NCBI RefSeq assembly: GCF_029233945.1
Contig: NZ_JARGOQ010000025.1
Span: 1-46,533, forward strand
Source of the DNA: Sneathiella sp.
Lineage (GTDB): Bacteria; Pseudomonadota; Alphaproteobacteria; Sneathiellales; Sneathiellaceae
Reading direction: 5' to 3'
Length of the DNA: 46,533 bases
The position numbers and the translations under genes were made by a program. Of the stretch, positions 1-8,469 are shown piece after piece; the stretch's first letter is position 1, and every line of letters begins with the position of its first letter. The notes below the pieces were generated by a model. The model ran no database searches and was not told the origin of the DNA. It worked only from the letters and a program-made list of their open reading frames with translations.

Positions 1-19
1 TCAACGATAGGCGGCAACT

Positions 20-775
20 TTATTTTTCGAGAAGATTTCGTATGCGATCAATCACCTCTTCGGTTTCATCGCTCGCACCCCGAAGGATATTGAGTGCCTG
101 ATCGGAGAGGTTAAGATCGGTCGAAAGCGCGGCAAGGGTGGTTGCTTGAAGGAGTGGTCCGTAAATCTTTTCAATCAGCGCGGCTGGATAGAGCCCGTTT
201 TCCTTCCTGCCCAGATTTTCAAGATGGAGGTTATCCAGTACCGCCGTTGCTTTCTTGCCAACCAGATCCTCTGCCTGAACAATGACGACGGCGTTCGTTA
301 TATATAGATCATCGATGATGAATTTTTTCGGTGGGCCGGGGCGGTCGGTCGGATAGAGGTCTTGTGCCTCAACGGTCATCGCTTCTTTGATATGGGTGCG
401 AATGACGCGCAGGTTATCGCCGGATTTTGTAATTTCATAGGTAATCTCAGGCGCTTCTATCTCTATGCGCTTGATGATGATGGTTTCCTCGTTGACGGTT
501 TGCGGATCGATTTGCATCTTGATGCGTGGTGTCAGGAAAGCAGGTTGTGCTTTATATGGCTGAGGGCTTGCGACGGTTAGATCAAGCAACTCGGCCTCAC
601 CCGTCGTCGGGGAAAAATCTGTTTCACGCAACGTGACCTTTGTTTGCGTAATGGCTGAGCCGTAGTTTTCAACGGTCGTCGTGATAACGGAGCCAATGGA
701 AAGATAGACGGTGACGATTGCCACGCAGAAAAGGAGGACGATCCCGATCATTGCGATTGTCAATCCACGTCTCAT
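20..775 (-). CDS. membrane-anchored protein of unknown function, AsmA/DUF748-like style
   Basis: A protein of about 251 residues with one N-terminal hydrophobic helix (about residues 5-27) after an MRRG start, so it is probably anchored in the inner membrane with the rest in the periplasm. The remainder is rich in beta-forming segments such as 'IKRIEIEAPEITYEI' and 'FIIDDLYITNAVVIV'. These recall the repetitive beta structure of AsmA/DUF748-type envelope proteins, but I do not see a decisive motif. The reading frame can also start at a GTG at 784; the ATG at 775 is chosen because the hydrophobic helix follows directly. It lies downstream of the TRAP operon but beyond that operon's terminator, so it is probably transcribed separately. 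Function not assigned. Confidence 0.7.
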   Translation of the reverse strand: MRRGLTIAMIGIVLLFCVAIVTVYLSIGSVITTTVENYGSAITQTKVTLRETDFSPTTGEAELLDLTVASPQPYKAQPAFLTPRIKMQIDPQTVNEETIIIKRIEIEAPEITYEITKSGDNLRVIRTHIKEAMTVEAQDLYPTDRPGPPKKFIIDDLYITNAVVIVQAEDLVGKKATAVLDNLHLENLGRKENGLYPAALIEKIYGPLLQATTLAALSTDLNLSDQALNILRGASDETEEVIDRIRNLLEK

Positions 776-883
776 ATATGCCACCGTTCCTACTAGATAA
801 GTTTTCCGGCTGCACCATACGATGACGATTGGGGCATCGCAAGCGCAAGAGGGCTTTGGTGATTTTAAAGGATATCAGTTGCA

Positions 884-917
884 AAAACGCCCGCCGGGTA
901 ATCCAGGCGGGCGTTTT
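884..917 (-). terminator. rho-independent terminator of the TRAP operon
   Basis: A perfect 12-bp inverted repeat (AAAACGCCCGCC / GGCGGGCGTTTT) with a 10-nt loop. Read on the minus strand the stem ends in five T residues. It starts 18 bp past the permease stop codon. Confidence 0.85.
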
Positions 918-934
918 CTTGCATCAGGTTTTAC

Positions 935-2932
935 CTAGATTGCTGCTGTTGCTTTTGCCCGCCGTTCAATCATGAAGGCAACCGTTGCGGCTGACCCCGC
1001 TGTGACCAGCGCGAACAGAGCTAATTCCAGATTGCTATATGGAATGAGCGCACTTCCGCCCGGTGTCGCCAAAGCGAGCCCGCCGATAAGGATAAGTGCC
1101 CTGATCGGCCAGCCAAGTACGGGATGGCGGTGCAGATTGCCGATCCATACGAGATATCCCTGCAGTGAACTGGCGATCAGGATAACGCCCCCGACAGCTG
1201 AGACAAACAGAATAGCTGTCTGGCTCAACTCTCCCCGGAAAATTAAGGCCGGATCGAGAACGAAGAAGAAGGGCACAAAGTAGATGATTGACCCCAATCG
1301 CATGGCCTCGAGCCCCGTGCGCATTGGATTGGCACCCGCGATGGACGCGGCCGCAAAGGCACCCAGAGCAACGGGTGGCGTGATGAAAGAAACCATACCC
1401 CAGTAAAGGATAAAGAGATGCACCGACATCGGGTCCAGGCCGCCCTGCACAAGCGCCGGTGCAAGAACAATCGCGAGGAAGATGTAAGCGGCCGTCACAG
1501 TCATGCCGATACCCATTATGAAACTGGTAATCGCGCCCATCAGCAGAAGAACGAGGATATCACCGCCTGCCATAAAGATCAGGTCATTGACCAAGGTACC
1601 CGCCATACCGGTGATGGACAGCGCCCCCACGATCAGACCAACACCAACCAAAATGGCGGCAATCTCGGCAAGAAGCTTGCCCGTTGCCAGAAGAAACTCC
1701 CAGAATTCCTTCATTCCCCACCGGTTGGAGGAAAACAGCTGGTTGATGACGATCAGCAATGCCGTTGCATAGAATGGCGCGAGCACTTCCTGCTTCAAAT
1801 AAACAAGCATGACGATAAGCAGGACAAACACGGCGATAAAATGCCAACCCTTGCGAAAGGTTTCCCCAAGCTTCGGCAATTGATCCCGGGGCAGGCCCGG
1901 CATGTTGTTCCGTGCCGCATAGGCATCGATCTGGATAAACAGCGCGAGGTAATAGAGCACGGACGGAATGATCGCCGCCACAGCGATGGTGATATAGGGA
2001 ATATTCAGGAACACCGCCATGATGAAGGCGGTCGAGCCCATGATCGGCGGCATGAGAACACCGCCGGTTGACGCACAGGCCTCTACGCCGGCGGCATAAG
2101 ATGGCCGAAATCCGGTCTTGCGCATGGCAGGAATGGTCATGACGCCGGTTGTGATAACGTTTGAAATCACGCTCCCGCTCATCGAGCCCATCAGGCCGGA
2201 GGAGAAAATAGCAACTTTCGCCGGACCGCCACGCACATGGCCAAGGGCCGCAAACGCGAGGTCAATAAAGAACTTGCCGCCACCGGTCTGGGTGAGGGCA
2301 ACGCCGAAGATCAGAAAGCCGATCACCAGGTTGGCAAGCGCCTGCATGGGTATGCCGAGCATGCTTTCCGCGCTTAAGACGTGATAGGCCGTCGTATCCG
2401 CGAGCGTACTGCCAAGGCCTGAAATCGGGCCCGGCATAATGTCGGCATAAAGCGGATAGAGTGAAATGATGACCACGATCACGAACAAGGCGGTGCCGCC
2501 AGCGCGCCTCGTTCCTTCAAGAACCAGAAGCCAGAGGACCATGCCAAGTGTGACGATGTAGTCCGGGGCGCCCATTTCCCAGCCATTGTCGACAATGGCT
2601 GCGGCGTTCATGAAGAAAAACACCAGCAGACCGAAGGTGAGCAGGGCAAACAGGATGTCGTACCAAGGAACCCGATCCATGGCAGACTTACTTGTCGCCG
2701 GGAAAATCAGGAAGACAATAGGTACCAGCAATCCGAACAGCGCATACTGATATTCGTTATCAAGCCAGGTGTGCCCAACAAGGAATCCAGCGTTAAACAG
2801 CTGATTGACAGCAAGCGTGGTAACGATGATGGTGATCGCAATAATGATCACCCGCCATCCAAAAGAAAGATTACGGTGGCGCGCCGTTTCTGGCTGCGCC
2901 ACCGCTCCGTCTTCTTGTTTTTTGGTTTCCAT
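935..2932 (-). CDS. TRAP transporter fused permease (DctQ-DctM, TAXI type)
   Basis: Inner-membrane permease of a tripartite ATP-independent periplasmic transporter; it uses an ion gradient to import an organic acid delivered by the binding protein. At 665 residues it has the length of the fused 4TM/12TM permeases. The N-terminal hydrophobic helices (about 26-160) correspond to the small DctQ subunit. The large subunit carries the family hallmark at about 234-300: 'RGGPAKVAIFSSGLMGS', 'SGSVISNVITTG', 'ASTGGVLMPPIMG'. It follows the binding protein gene by 25 bp on the same strand, so the two form an operon. The fused permease is typical of TAXI systems, whose substrates include glutamate and other dicarboxylates; the substrate here is unknown. 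Confidence 0.93.
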   Translation of the reverse strand: METKKQEDGAVAQPETARHRNLSFGWRVIIIAITIIVTTLAVNQLFNAGFLVGHTWLDNEYQYALFGLLVPIVFLIFPATSKSAMDRVPWYDILFALLTFGLLVFFFMNAAAIVDNGWEMGAPDYIVTLGMVLWLLVLEGTRRAGGTALFVIVVIISLYPLYADIMPGPISGLGSTLADTTAYHVLSAESMLGIPMQALANLVIGFLIFGVALTQTGGGKFFIDLAFAALGHVRGGPAKVAIFSSGLMGSMSGSVISNVITTGVMTIPAMRKTGFRPSYAAGVEACASTGGVLMPPIMGSTAFIMAVFLNIPYITIAVAAIIPSVLYYLALFIQIDAYAARNNMPGLPRDQLPKLGETFRKGWHFIAVFVLLIVMLVYLKQEVLAPFYATALLIVINQLFSSNRWGMKEFWEFLLATGKLLAEIAAILVGVGLIVGALSITGMAGTLVNDLIFMAGGDILVLLLMGAITSFIMGIGMTVTAAYIFLAIVLAPALVQGGLDPMSVHLFILYWGMVSFITPPVALGAFAAASIAGANPMRTGLEAMRLGSIIYFVPFFFVLDPALIFRGELSQTAILFVSAVGGVILIASSLQGYLVWIGNLHRHPVLGWPIRALILIGGLALATPGGSALIPYSNLELALFALVTAGSAATVAFMIERRAKATAAI

Positions 2933-2957
2933 TTAGAAATCTACAAGTAAAAGACTA

Positions 2958-4103
2958 TTAGAAAATAGGGTTCATGTCGGCAGCTTTAAGAGCCGCTGCA
3001 CGGACTTTCATCCATTCTTCCTTGAAGGCATCGCCATCGAGGTCTTTGTCCTTCATGGTTGCCCATGCGTCAGCCAGAACATCCTGACGCTTAATCATCA
3101 AATTGTTATGAGCTTCCATGTCGTCCGTCCAGACGCCGATTTCTTTCCAGTATTTTACCGCCGACATATGATAGGGAACGGCCCATTCAAATGTCTGATT
3201 TTCGATCGCCCAGCCAGTCATTGCCGGTAGAGCATCCTTGTAGTTGTCATATTCGGAGTGAACAGCCTTCACCATTGAATACACAAGGTCAGGGTCCTGG
3301 TCCGCGCGGGTAATCAGGATTGGGTAAGGATATGCCGCGCCGTCATGCGGTGTTTCCTTGGAAATGTTCCCTGTGCCCAATATGGCGGTGTGCGGAACGA
3401 AATAAGGCGCGATATTCTGAATGCGAGCCCAGCCTTCTTTGTCAGCAGCAGGCGTCGGAGGCCAGTAAATGCCGCGAGGTGACGCTTCAAGTTGCTTGGT
3501 CGGTCCGGAAACAGTGGAGGCAAAGGCCGCATCAATCTGACCGGAAACCATACCTTTCCACATTGCACCGTAGCCGCCAAATTCCACGACTTCAACATCG
3601 TCGAAGGTCAGGCCGCCAAATGCGATGATCGCCTGAGTGCCGACGGTGAGTGCAGGGGAACTGCGAACCACGCCGACGCGCTTGCCCTTAAGATCCTGGA
3701 ACGTTTTGACGCCAGTATCAGCAGCGACACCAACCGACAGGTTCGCGTCAGAAGTAGCCGACATGAGCAGTTGAACTTTCTGAGGGCCCCAGTTTGGTAC
3801 TGCAAAGTTGAAAACACCTTCAGAGGCGTAGAAGGTGCCGGCACCGTTTGCAACAAACTGAACCTTGTCAGACCGCAGCGGACCCATGCGTGAGATGTCG
3901 TTCTTGCCCGGAACAACCCGAAGATCAACGCCATATTTGTCTTTTAGCGCCTTACCAATCGCGACGGACTGGTTATAACCGGTCGTGCCTGTGTTATAAG
4001 CGCTCCACGCAAGTGTGCCTGGAAGCTTTACGTCGTCAGCAAATGCGGCAGTCGAAAAAGCAAACGCTGCTGCCACAGCGCATAAGCTTGTACCTATTTT
4101 CAT
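2958..4103 (-). CDS. TAXI-family TRAP transporter solute-binding protein
   Basis: Periplasmic substrate-binding protein of the TRAP system encoded next to it. The frame is open further upstream to 4373, but the start at 4103 is chosen because it gives a clean signal peptide (MKIGTSLCAVAAAFAFSTAAFA, cleaved near residue 22) and has GGGAGA 6-7 bases upstream. That makes 381 residues, longer than the usual TAXI protein of about 320. Recognisable features are the N-terminal 'TTGYNQSVAIGKAL', the 'GKNDISRMGPLRSDKVQF' segment and the 'DLKGKRVGVV' strand. It is the first gene of the operon and is divergent from iclR, with an IclR-type inverted repeat between them, so IclR control is likely. Confidence 0.9.
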   Translation of the reverse strand: MKIGTSLCAVAAAFAFSTAAFADDVKLPGTLAWSAYNTGTTGYNQSVAIGKALKDKYGVDLRVVPGKNDISRMGPLRSDKVQFVANGAGTFYASEGVFNFAVPNWGPQKVQLLMSATSDANLSVGVAADTGVKTFQDLKGKRVGVVRSSPALTVGTQAIIAFGGLTFDDVEVVEFGGYGAMWKGMVSGQIDAAFASTVSGPTKQLEASPRGIYWPPTPAADKEGWARIQNIAPYFVPHTAILGTGNISKETPHDGAAYPYPILITRADQDPDLVYSMVKAVHSEYDNYKDALPAMTGWAIENQTFEWAVPYHMSAVKYWKEIGVWTDDMEAHNNLMIKRQDVLADAWATMKDKDLDGDAFKEEWMKVRAAALKAADMNPIF

Positions 4104-4159
4104 TATTGTCTCCCTAAAGAAAACTTGAGTTAGATTTTTTTGTTTTCTAATAGGACCGC

Positions 4160-4176
4160 ATTCTGCATAGTGGAAT
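4160..4176. promoter_or_regulatory. candidate IclR-type operator between TRAP genes and iclR
   Basis: ATTCTGCATAGTGGAAT is an imperfect 17-bp inverted repeat (ATTC...GAAT arms) of the form seen in operators of IclR-family regulators. A second ATTCTGCA copy follows at 4180-4187. The two overlap the shared divergent intergenic region, so one bound protein could control both directions. Assignment rests on form and position only. Confidence 0.55.
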
Positions 4177-4224
4177 GGAATTCTGCAAGTTTTTTTCGTG
4201 AGAAATTCCTTTTTTACTGTTGTT

Positions 4225-5037
4225 ATGAAGATGCTGGAAGAGAAAACATTCGTTGGGGGTATATCGACGCCCGATAACAGTCGACATTTCGTGACGTCTT
4301 TGGCGCGTGGTCTGGAGATTTTACAGGCTTTTCGCCCGGGTGAAGGCCCGCTTGGAAATAATGAAATTGCCAAAAGAACGCGACTGCCGAGGTCTACTGT
4401 TTCTCGCTTGACGAGTACTTTGCTGCAGCTTGGGTTCCTGACTTATCGGAAGAGTACCGGCAAATATGAGCCCTCGCCAGCGGTTCTTTCTCTCGGGTAT
4501 ACCTATCTGGCCAACAACAAACTCCGATTGTTATCTCGCCCGTTGATGCATGATCTCGCAAAGCAGGTTGGTCTGGGCGTTGCCCTCGCGACACGCGTAC
4601 AGCTGAACATGATGTATGTCGAAACGGTTCGTGGTGCCGATGAAAGTACGCTTCGGCTGGAGGTCGGATCCTTTCTGCCAATCGCGACGACGGCGGTTGG
4701 CCGGGCCTTCCTTTGCAAGCTGCCGGACGGGGAGAAAAATTTTCTCCTGGATCATGTCCGGCGAAAAGCTGCCGATGAGTGGCCTAGGATAAAAAAAGGG
4801 ATTGATCAGGCGGAAAAGGACTATGCGGATTTCGGATATTGCCTTTCTATAGGTGACTGGCACCCCAGCTTTCATGCGGTTGGTGCCGCGGCTCTTGACA
4901 ATTCAACCGGCGATATCGTTGCCTTTAATTGCGGAGGGTCCACTTATCTGGTAACAGAAGCAACCTTGCGGGAAGAAGTTGGCCCCCGTCTCGTCGGCTT
5001 GGCGAGAAGTGTTGAGGTAATGTGCGGGCTAGACTAA
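4225..5037 (+). CDS. IclR-family transcriptional regulator
   Basis: A 270-residue regulator with an N-terminal winged helix-turn-helix (about 24-90; 'RGLEILQAF', 'LGNNEIAKRTRLPRSTVSRLT') and a C-terminal effector-binding domain (about 100-265, ending with 'LVGLARSVEVMCG'). IclR proteins bind a small aromatic or organic-acid effector and repress or activate nearby catabolic genes; PcaR/PcaU-type members are of this size. The start is uncertain: GTG at 4198 and ATG at 4231 are also possible, and none has a good ribosome-binding site. It is divergent from the TRAP operon and 41 bp upstream of the acyl-CoA dehydrogenase gene, so it probably regulates both. Confidence 0.9.
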   Translation: MKMLEEKTFVGGISTPDNSRHFVTSLARGLEILQAFRPGEGPLGNNEIAKRTRLPRSTVSRLTSTLLQLGFLTYRKSTGKYEPSPAVLSLGYTYLANNKLRLLSRPLMHDLAKQVGLGVALATRVQLNMMYVETVRGADESTLRLEVGSFLPIATTAVGRAFLCKLPDGEKNFLLDHVRRKAADEWPRIKKGIDQAEKDYADFGYCLSIGDWHPSFHAVGAAALDNSTGDIVAFNCGGSTYLVTEATLREEVGPRLVGLARSVEVMCGLD

Positions 5038-5078
5038 AATCAAACCTAAATAATAACAAAAAAGTAGAAGGATGGAAG

Positions 5079-6233
5079 ATGGCTCTGGATGCCGAGACAT
5101 TTGAATTAATGAAAGATGCAGTCGCCCGATTCGTGCGCGAAAAGCTCGTTCCCGCTGAAGACACGGTGGAAGAGACAAACGACGTGCCCGAAGAAATTAT
5201 TCAGGAAATGCGGGAATTGGGTCTTTTCGGCCTCTCAATCCCGGAAGAATATGGCGGGTTGGGCCTGAGCATGGCACAGGAATGCCAGATCATACATGAA
5301 CTTTGCAAGGCCTCGCTGGCGTTTCGTTCGGTAATCGGGACGACGGTTGGTATCGGCAGTCAGGGTCTTGTCATGACGGGCACAGATGAACAAAAGAAAC
5401 AGTATCTGCCGCGGCTGGCCTCCGGTGAGATCATGTCTTCCTTCTGCCTGACCGAGCCGGAAGCAGGGTCTGATGCCGCTTCCTTGCGGACCGTCGCGGT
5501 CCGGGACGGCGATGATTATGTGCTGAACGGGACAAAGCGCTATATCACCAACGCACTGCGCGCAGGTATGCTGACGGTTATGGCCCGCACCGACTCATCC
5601 AAAAAAGGCGCGTCGGGTATATCTGCCTTTCTTGTTGATCCCGCCACGCCGGGCGTCACGATTGCCAAAGCAGACGAAAAAATGGGCCAGCGAGGCACAA
5701 AAACCAGTGATGTTATTTTTGAAGATGCCCGCATACCTGCCTCCGCCTTGATGGGCGACGTAGAGGGGAAGGGTTTCTATACTGCGATGAAGGTGCTGGA
5801 CCGCGGCCGGCTGCATTTGAGTTCGGTCTCGACCGGTATTTCGGAGCGGATTTTGGAAGAAGCTCTTAACTATGCGGCCGAGCGCAAGCAATTCGGGACC
5901 GTTATCGGTGAATTCCAGCTCGTGCAAGCGCTTCTTGCTGATAGTCAGACGGAACTTTTCGCCAGCAAGGCAATGACATTGGATGCCGCGCAGAAATATG
6001 ATAATAATGAAGATATCTCAATGCTGGCGGCCTGCTGCAAGATGTTCACAACGGAAGCAGCCGGAAAAATTGCGGACCGGGCGGTGCAGATCCACGGTGG
6101 CGCAGGCTATATGGCGGAGTACAAAGTCGAACGCTTTTACCGGGATGTCCGGCTGCTGCGTCTTTACGAAGGAACGACGCAAATTCAGCAGCTTGTCATC
6201 GCACGCAATATGCTGAAATCGCATACGAACTAA
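5079..6233 (+). CDS. acyl-CoA dehydrogenase family protein
   Basis: FAD-dependent dehydrogenase that introduces an alpha,beta double bond into an acyl-CoA ester. It has 384 residues, normal for the short/medium-chain class. The signature 'FCLTEPEAGSDAAS' lies near 122-135, 'QIHGGAGYM' near the C-terminus, and the catalytic-base position is Glu in 'LYEGTTQIQ' at about 364. The start at 5079 is chosen over an in-frame ATG at 5022 that overlaps iclR, because AGAAGGATGGAAG precedes it and the N-terminus then matches the family. It lies between iclR and a class II aldolase gene on the same strand. The acyl substrate is not evident. Confidence 0.93.
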   Translation: MALDAETFELMKDAVARFVREKLVPAEDTVEETNDVPEEIIQEMRELGLFGLSIPEEYGGLGLSMAQECQIIHELCKASLAFRSVIGTTVGIGSQGLVMTGTDEQKKQYLPRLASGEIMSSFCLTEPEAGSDAASLRTVAVRDGDDYVLNGTKRYITNALRAGMLTVMARTDSSKKGASGISAFLVDPATPGVTIAKADEKMGQRGTKTSDVIFEDARIPASALMGDVEGKGFYTAMKVLDRGRLHLSSVSTGISERILEEALNYAAERKQFGTVIGEFQLVQALLADSQTELFASKAMTLDAAQKYDNNEDISMLAACCKMFTTEAAGKIADRAVQIHGGAGYMAEYKVERFYRDVRLLRLYEGTTQIQQLVIARNMLKSHTN

Positions 6234-6254
6234 AACAGAAAAGGGAAAATTGAC

Positions 6255-7028
6255 ATGGGTGTTGATAAGATAAATAAAATGGTACCCAGCCTGCAGGGCA
6301 AGGTGAGCGATGAAGAATGGGAAACGCGTGTAAATCTCGCAGCCTGTTATCATCTTGTCGCTCACTATGGGATGAGCGATCTTGTTTTCACTCATATTTC
6401 CGCGCGCGTCCCGGGCAGCGATCATCATTTCCTGATAAATCCCTACGGTCTCTTCTTTGATGAAATCACCGCATCGAGCCTGGTCAAGGTGGATATCGAC
6501 GGGAATGTTCTGGATGATACACCGTTTATTATTAATCCGGCGGGTTACACAATCCATAGCGCCATCCATGCCGCGCGGGAGGACGTGGGCTGCGTGCTGC
6601 ATACGCATACAACGGCTGGCATGGCGGTCGCCGCACAGAAACAGGGTCTCTTGCCGATTAGCCAGCATTCGATGATGTTTTACGGTCGTCTGGCCTATCA
6701 CGGGTATGAAGGTATCGCGCTGGATTTGGATGAGCGTGAACGTTTGGTCCGCGATATGGGAGACAGTATTGCGATGATCCTGCGTAATCATGGTTTGCTT
6801 ACGGTCGGGGCCACGGCGTCGGAAGCTTTCCGCCGGATCTTCTATCTTGAAAAGTCCTGTGAATCGCAAATCAAGGCATTAGCAGGGGATTCCGAATTAA
6901 TTCTCCCCTCTCGTGAAGTCTGCGAGCATGCGGCGTCCCAGTTCAAGATCAGCGCTTCCCAGTCGGGTCTTGAATGGCCGGGCTTGTTACGCATCCTTGA
7001 TCGCAAGGGAGCGAATTACCGCGACTGA
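6255..7028 (+). CDS. class II aldolase/adducin family protein
   Basis: Zinc-dependent aldolase or decarboxylase fold of 257 residues. Metal ligands are visible as HTH (His116, His118) and NHG (His179); Glu70 in 'FFDEITASSL' is in the region of the catalytic acid. The AraD/FucA superfamily splits phosphorylated sugars, but this adducin-like branch often acts on other hydroxy- or keto-acids, and the exact reaction cannot be read from the sequence. It starts 21 bp after the acyl-CoA dehydrogenase and probably shares its mRNA. A close paralogue lies at 29611-30381 on the minus strand, with the same 'HFLINPYG' and 'FDEITASSLVK' blocks. Confidence 0.9.
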   Translation: MGVDKINKMVPSLQGKVSDEEWETRVNLAACYHLVAHYGMSDLVFTHISARVPGSDHHFLINPYGLFFDEITASSLVKVDIDGNVLDDTPFIINPAGYTIHSAIHAAREDVGCVLHTHTTAGMAVAAQKQGLLPISQHSMMFYGRLAYHGYEGIALDLDERERLVRDMGDSIAMILRNHGLLTVGATASEAFRRIFYLEKSCESQIKALAGDSELILPSREVCEHAASQFKISASQSGLEWPGLLRILDRKGANYRD

Positions 7029-7058
7029 TCAAGAGGGTTTTTGAGGTTAAAGTTTTTG

Positions 7059-7098
7059 GCGCCGGACCTGATAATTCAAGCAGGCTCCGGCGCTTTTT
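7059..7098 (+). terminator. rho-independent terminator after the aldolase gene
   Basis: GCGCCGGA pairs with TCCGGCGC across a 19-nt loop that can itself pair (CCTG/CAGG), followed by five T residues on the plus strand. It overlaps the 3' end of the convergent MFS gene. Confidence 0.75.
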
Positions 7099-8332
7099 CT
7101 TTGGGCGTTTTAGATTCTTTCGACCGGCTGTAGATCAGCAATGCAATAGTAATGATTGCCGCCAGGCAGAAGAAAAAGACCCGATAGGCGCTGAGTGGCG
7201 CGGTGCCATTTTCTGATGCGAATGCGCCAATTATAAATCCGCCCAAAGATTGCAGCAGAAACACGCCCAGAAATACAGCCGTATTCAGGGTAGCGATGCC
7301 ACGTCCCAGACGCTCTTCTGGAAAGATCGAACGTCCGTGGGACATAATGACAACGCCATAGCTTCCAAAAAAGCTGAATACGATCAGAAGTGAAGATATC
7401 TGCCATACCGCGATGACGGGAACAGAACCGAGGATGACCAGAAGCGAAATTGTAATAACAGCTGCGGCGGCCACAAGAGACTTGCGCCTCCGGAAAACGC
7501 CATCAAGATAACCATAGAAGAAATTGCCTCCGATGACAGCGATAGTCATCCAGAAAAGGATATTTCCCCGCGTGGTGAGATCAAGCCCGTAGATGTCACG
7601 TAAATAGTTTCCACCCCATAAGCCGACGATGGCCATGATCGTACCGTAGATGACAAGATTGATGGCGAAAATATACTGAAACTGCCGATCCTTTATTATG
7701 CCGATGACGCCTCCCAGCGCGTCTTTCAAACTTTCAGCTTTTCTGCTGTGCATGGCATGATCCTTGGGGGCGTCCCTGATGATCAAATATCCAAAGACGA
7801 TGGAAAGCGCGCTGACCAGGCTCGCGATCCAGAAAACATCCCGCCAGCCGATCATGTCGGTGAGGATCGCCGTTGGTGTTGTCGCGAGAATATTGCCAAG
7901 CCCGCCCATGCCAACAACAAGGGACGTGTAAAAGGCGAACCGTTCCGCCGAGAGCCACCTTGAGATAATCACGAGAGAGCCCATCAGAACAGGGGCGCAG
8001 CCAACGCCAATCATGAACCGTGCGGCGGTTAATTCCAGGAAATCTGCTGCTACGGCAAATCCGGCTGACCCCAACACCGCAAACAGCATCATTCCGCAGA
8101 TGGTTCTCCGTGGGCCGTAGCGATCGAGAAAAATACCAACGGGAACCTGGAAAATTGCGAAGGCAATAAAAAATGCACCGCCAATGACGCCAAGTTGACC
8201 ATGCGTAAGCCCTATTTCATCCATCATGTTGGGTGCGATTACGGCAATGGAGGAGCGATAAAAATTACTCGCGACGTAAACAATCGACAATGTCGTGATG
8301 ATCTTGAAGGCGGTCGCCGTTTCGTTTTTCAT
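7076..8332 (-). CDS. MFS transporter
   Basis: A 418-residue secondary transporter with about 12 hydrophobic helices. The loop between helices 2 and 3 carries the MFS signature 'GIFLDRYGPRR', and the central loop (about 200-225) is charged. The frame extends to 8467, but that would overlap the divergent cyclase gene; MKNETATAFK at 8332 puts the first helix at a normal distance. It converges on the aldolase gene and is divergent from the cyclase gene, so it may import or export a compound handled by this locus. The C-terminal tail is charged (SKESKTPKEKAPEPA). Substrate unknown. Confidence 0.85.
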   Translation of the reverse strand: MKNETATAFKIITTLSIVYVASNFYRSSIAVIAPNMMDEIGLTHGQLGVIGGAFFIAFAIFQVPVGIFLDRYGPRRTICGMMLFAVLGSAGFAVAADFLELTAARFMIGVGCAPVLMGSLVIISRWLSAERFAFYTSLVVGMGGLGNILATTPTAILTDMIGWRDVFWIASLVSALSIVFGYLIIRDAPKDHAMHSRKAESLKDALGGVIGIIKDRQFQYIFAINLVIYGTIMAIVGLWGGNYLRDIYGLDLTTRGNILFWMTIAVIGGNFFYGYLDGVFRRRKSLVAAAAVITISLLVILGSVPVIAVWQISSLLIVFSFFGSYGVVIMSHGRSIFPEERLGRGIATLNTAVFLGVFLLQSLGGFIIGAFASENGTAPLSAYRVFFFCLAAIITIALLIYSRSKESKTPKEKAPEPA

Positions 8333-8469
8333 TTTTATTGCGCTCGTACAGATTTTCTTAGAGCTAACAGGTTGCACGCCTGAGGTCAATTCGTACCGAG
8401 GTAGGGCTTTGCAGGCGATCATCTTACGGCTATGCTTGCAAAAAAATAATAACATAGGGAAAGACAAAT

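Noticed and set aside
6018-6869. Open frame of 283 codons on the minus strand
   Set aside because: It lies opposite the acyl-CoA dehydrogenase and aldolase genes, which are both well supported, and has no family motif.
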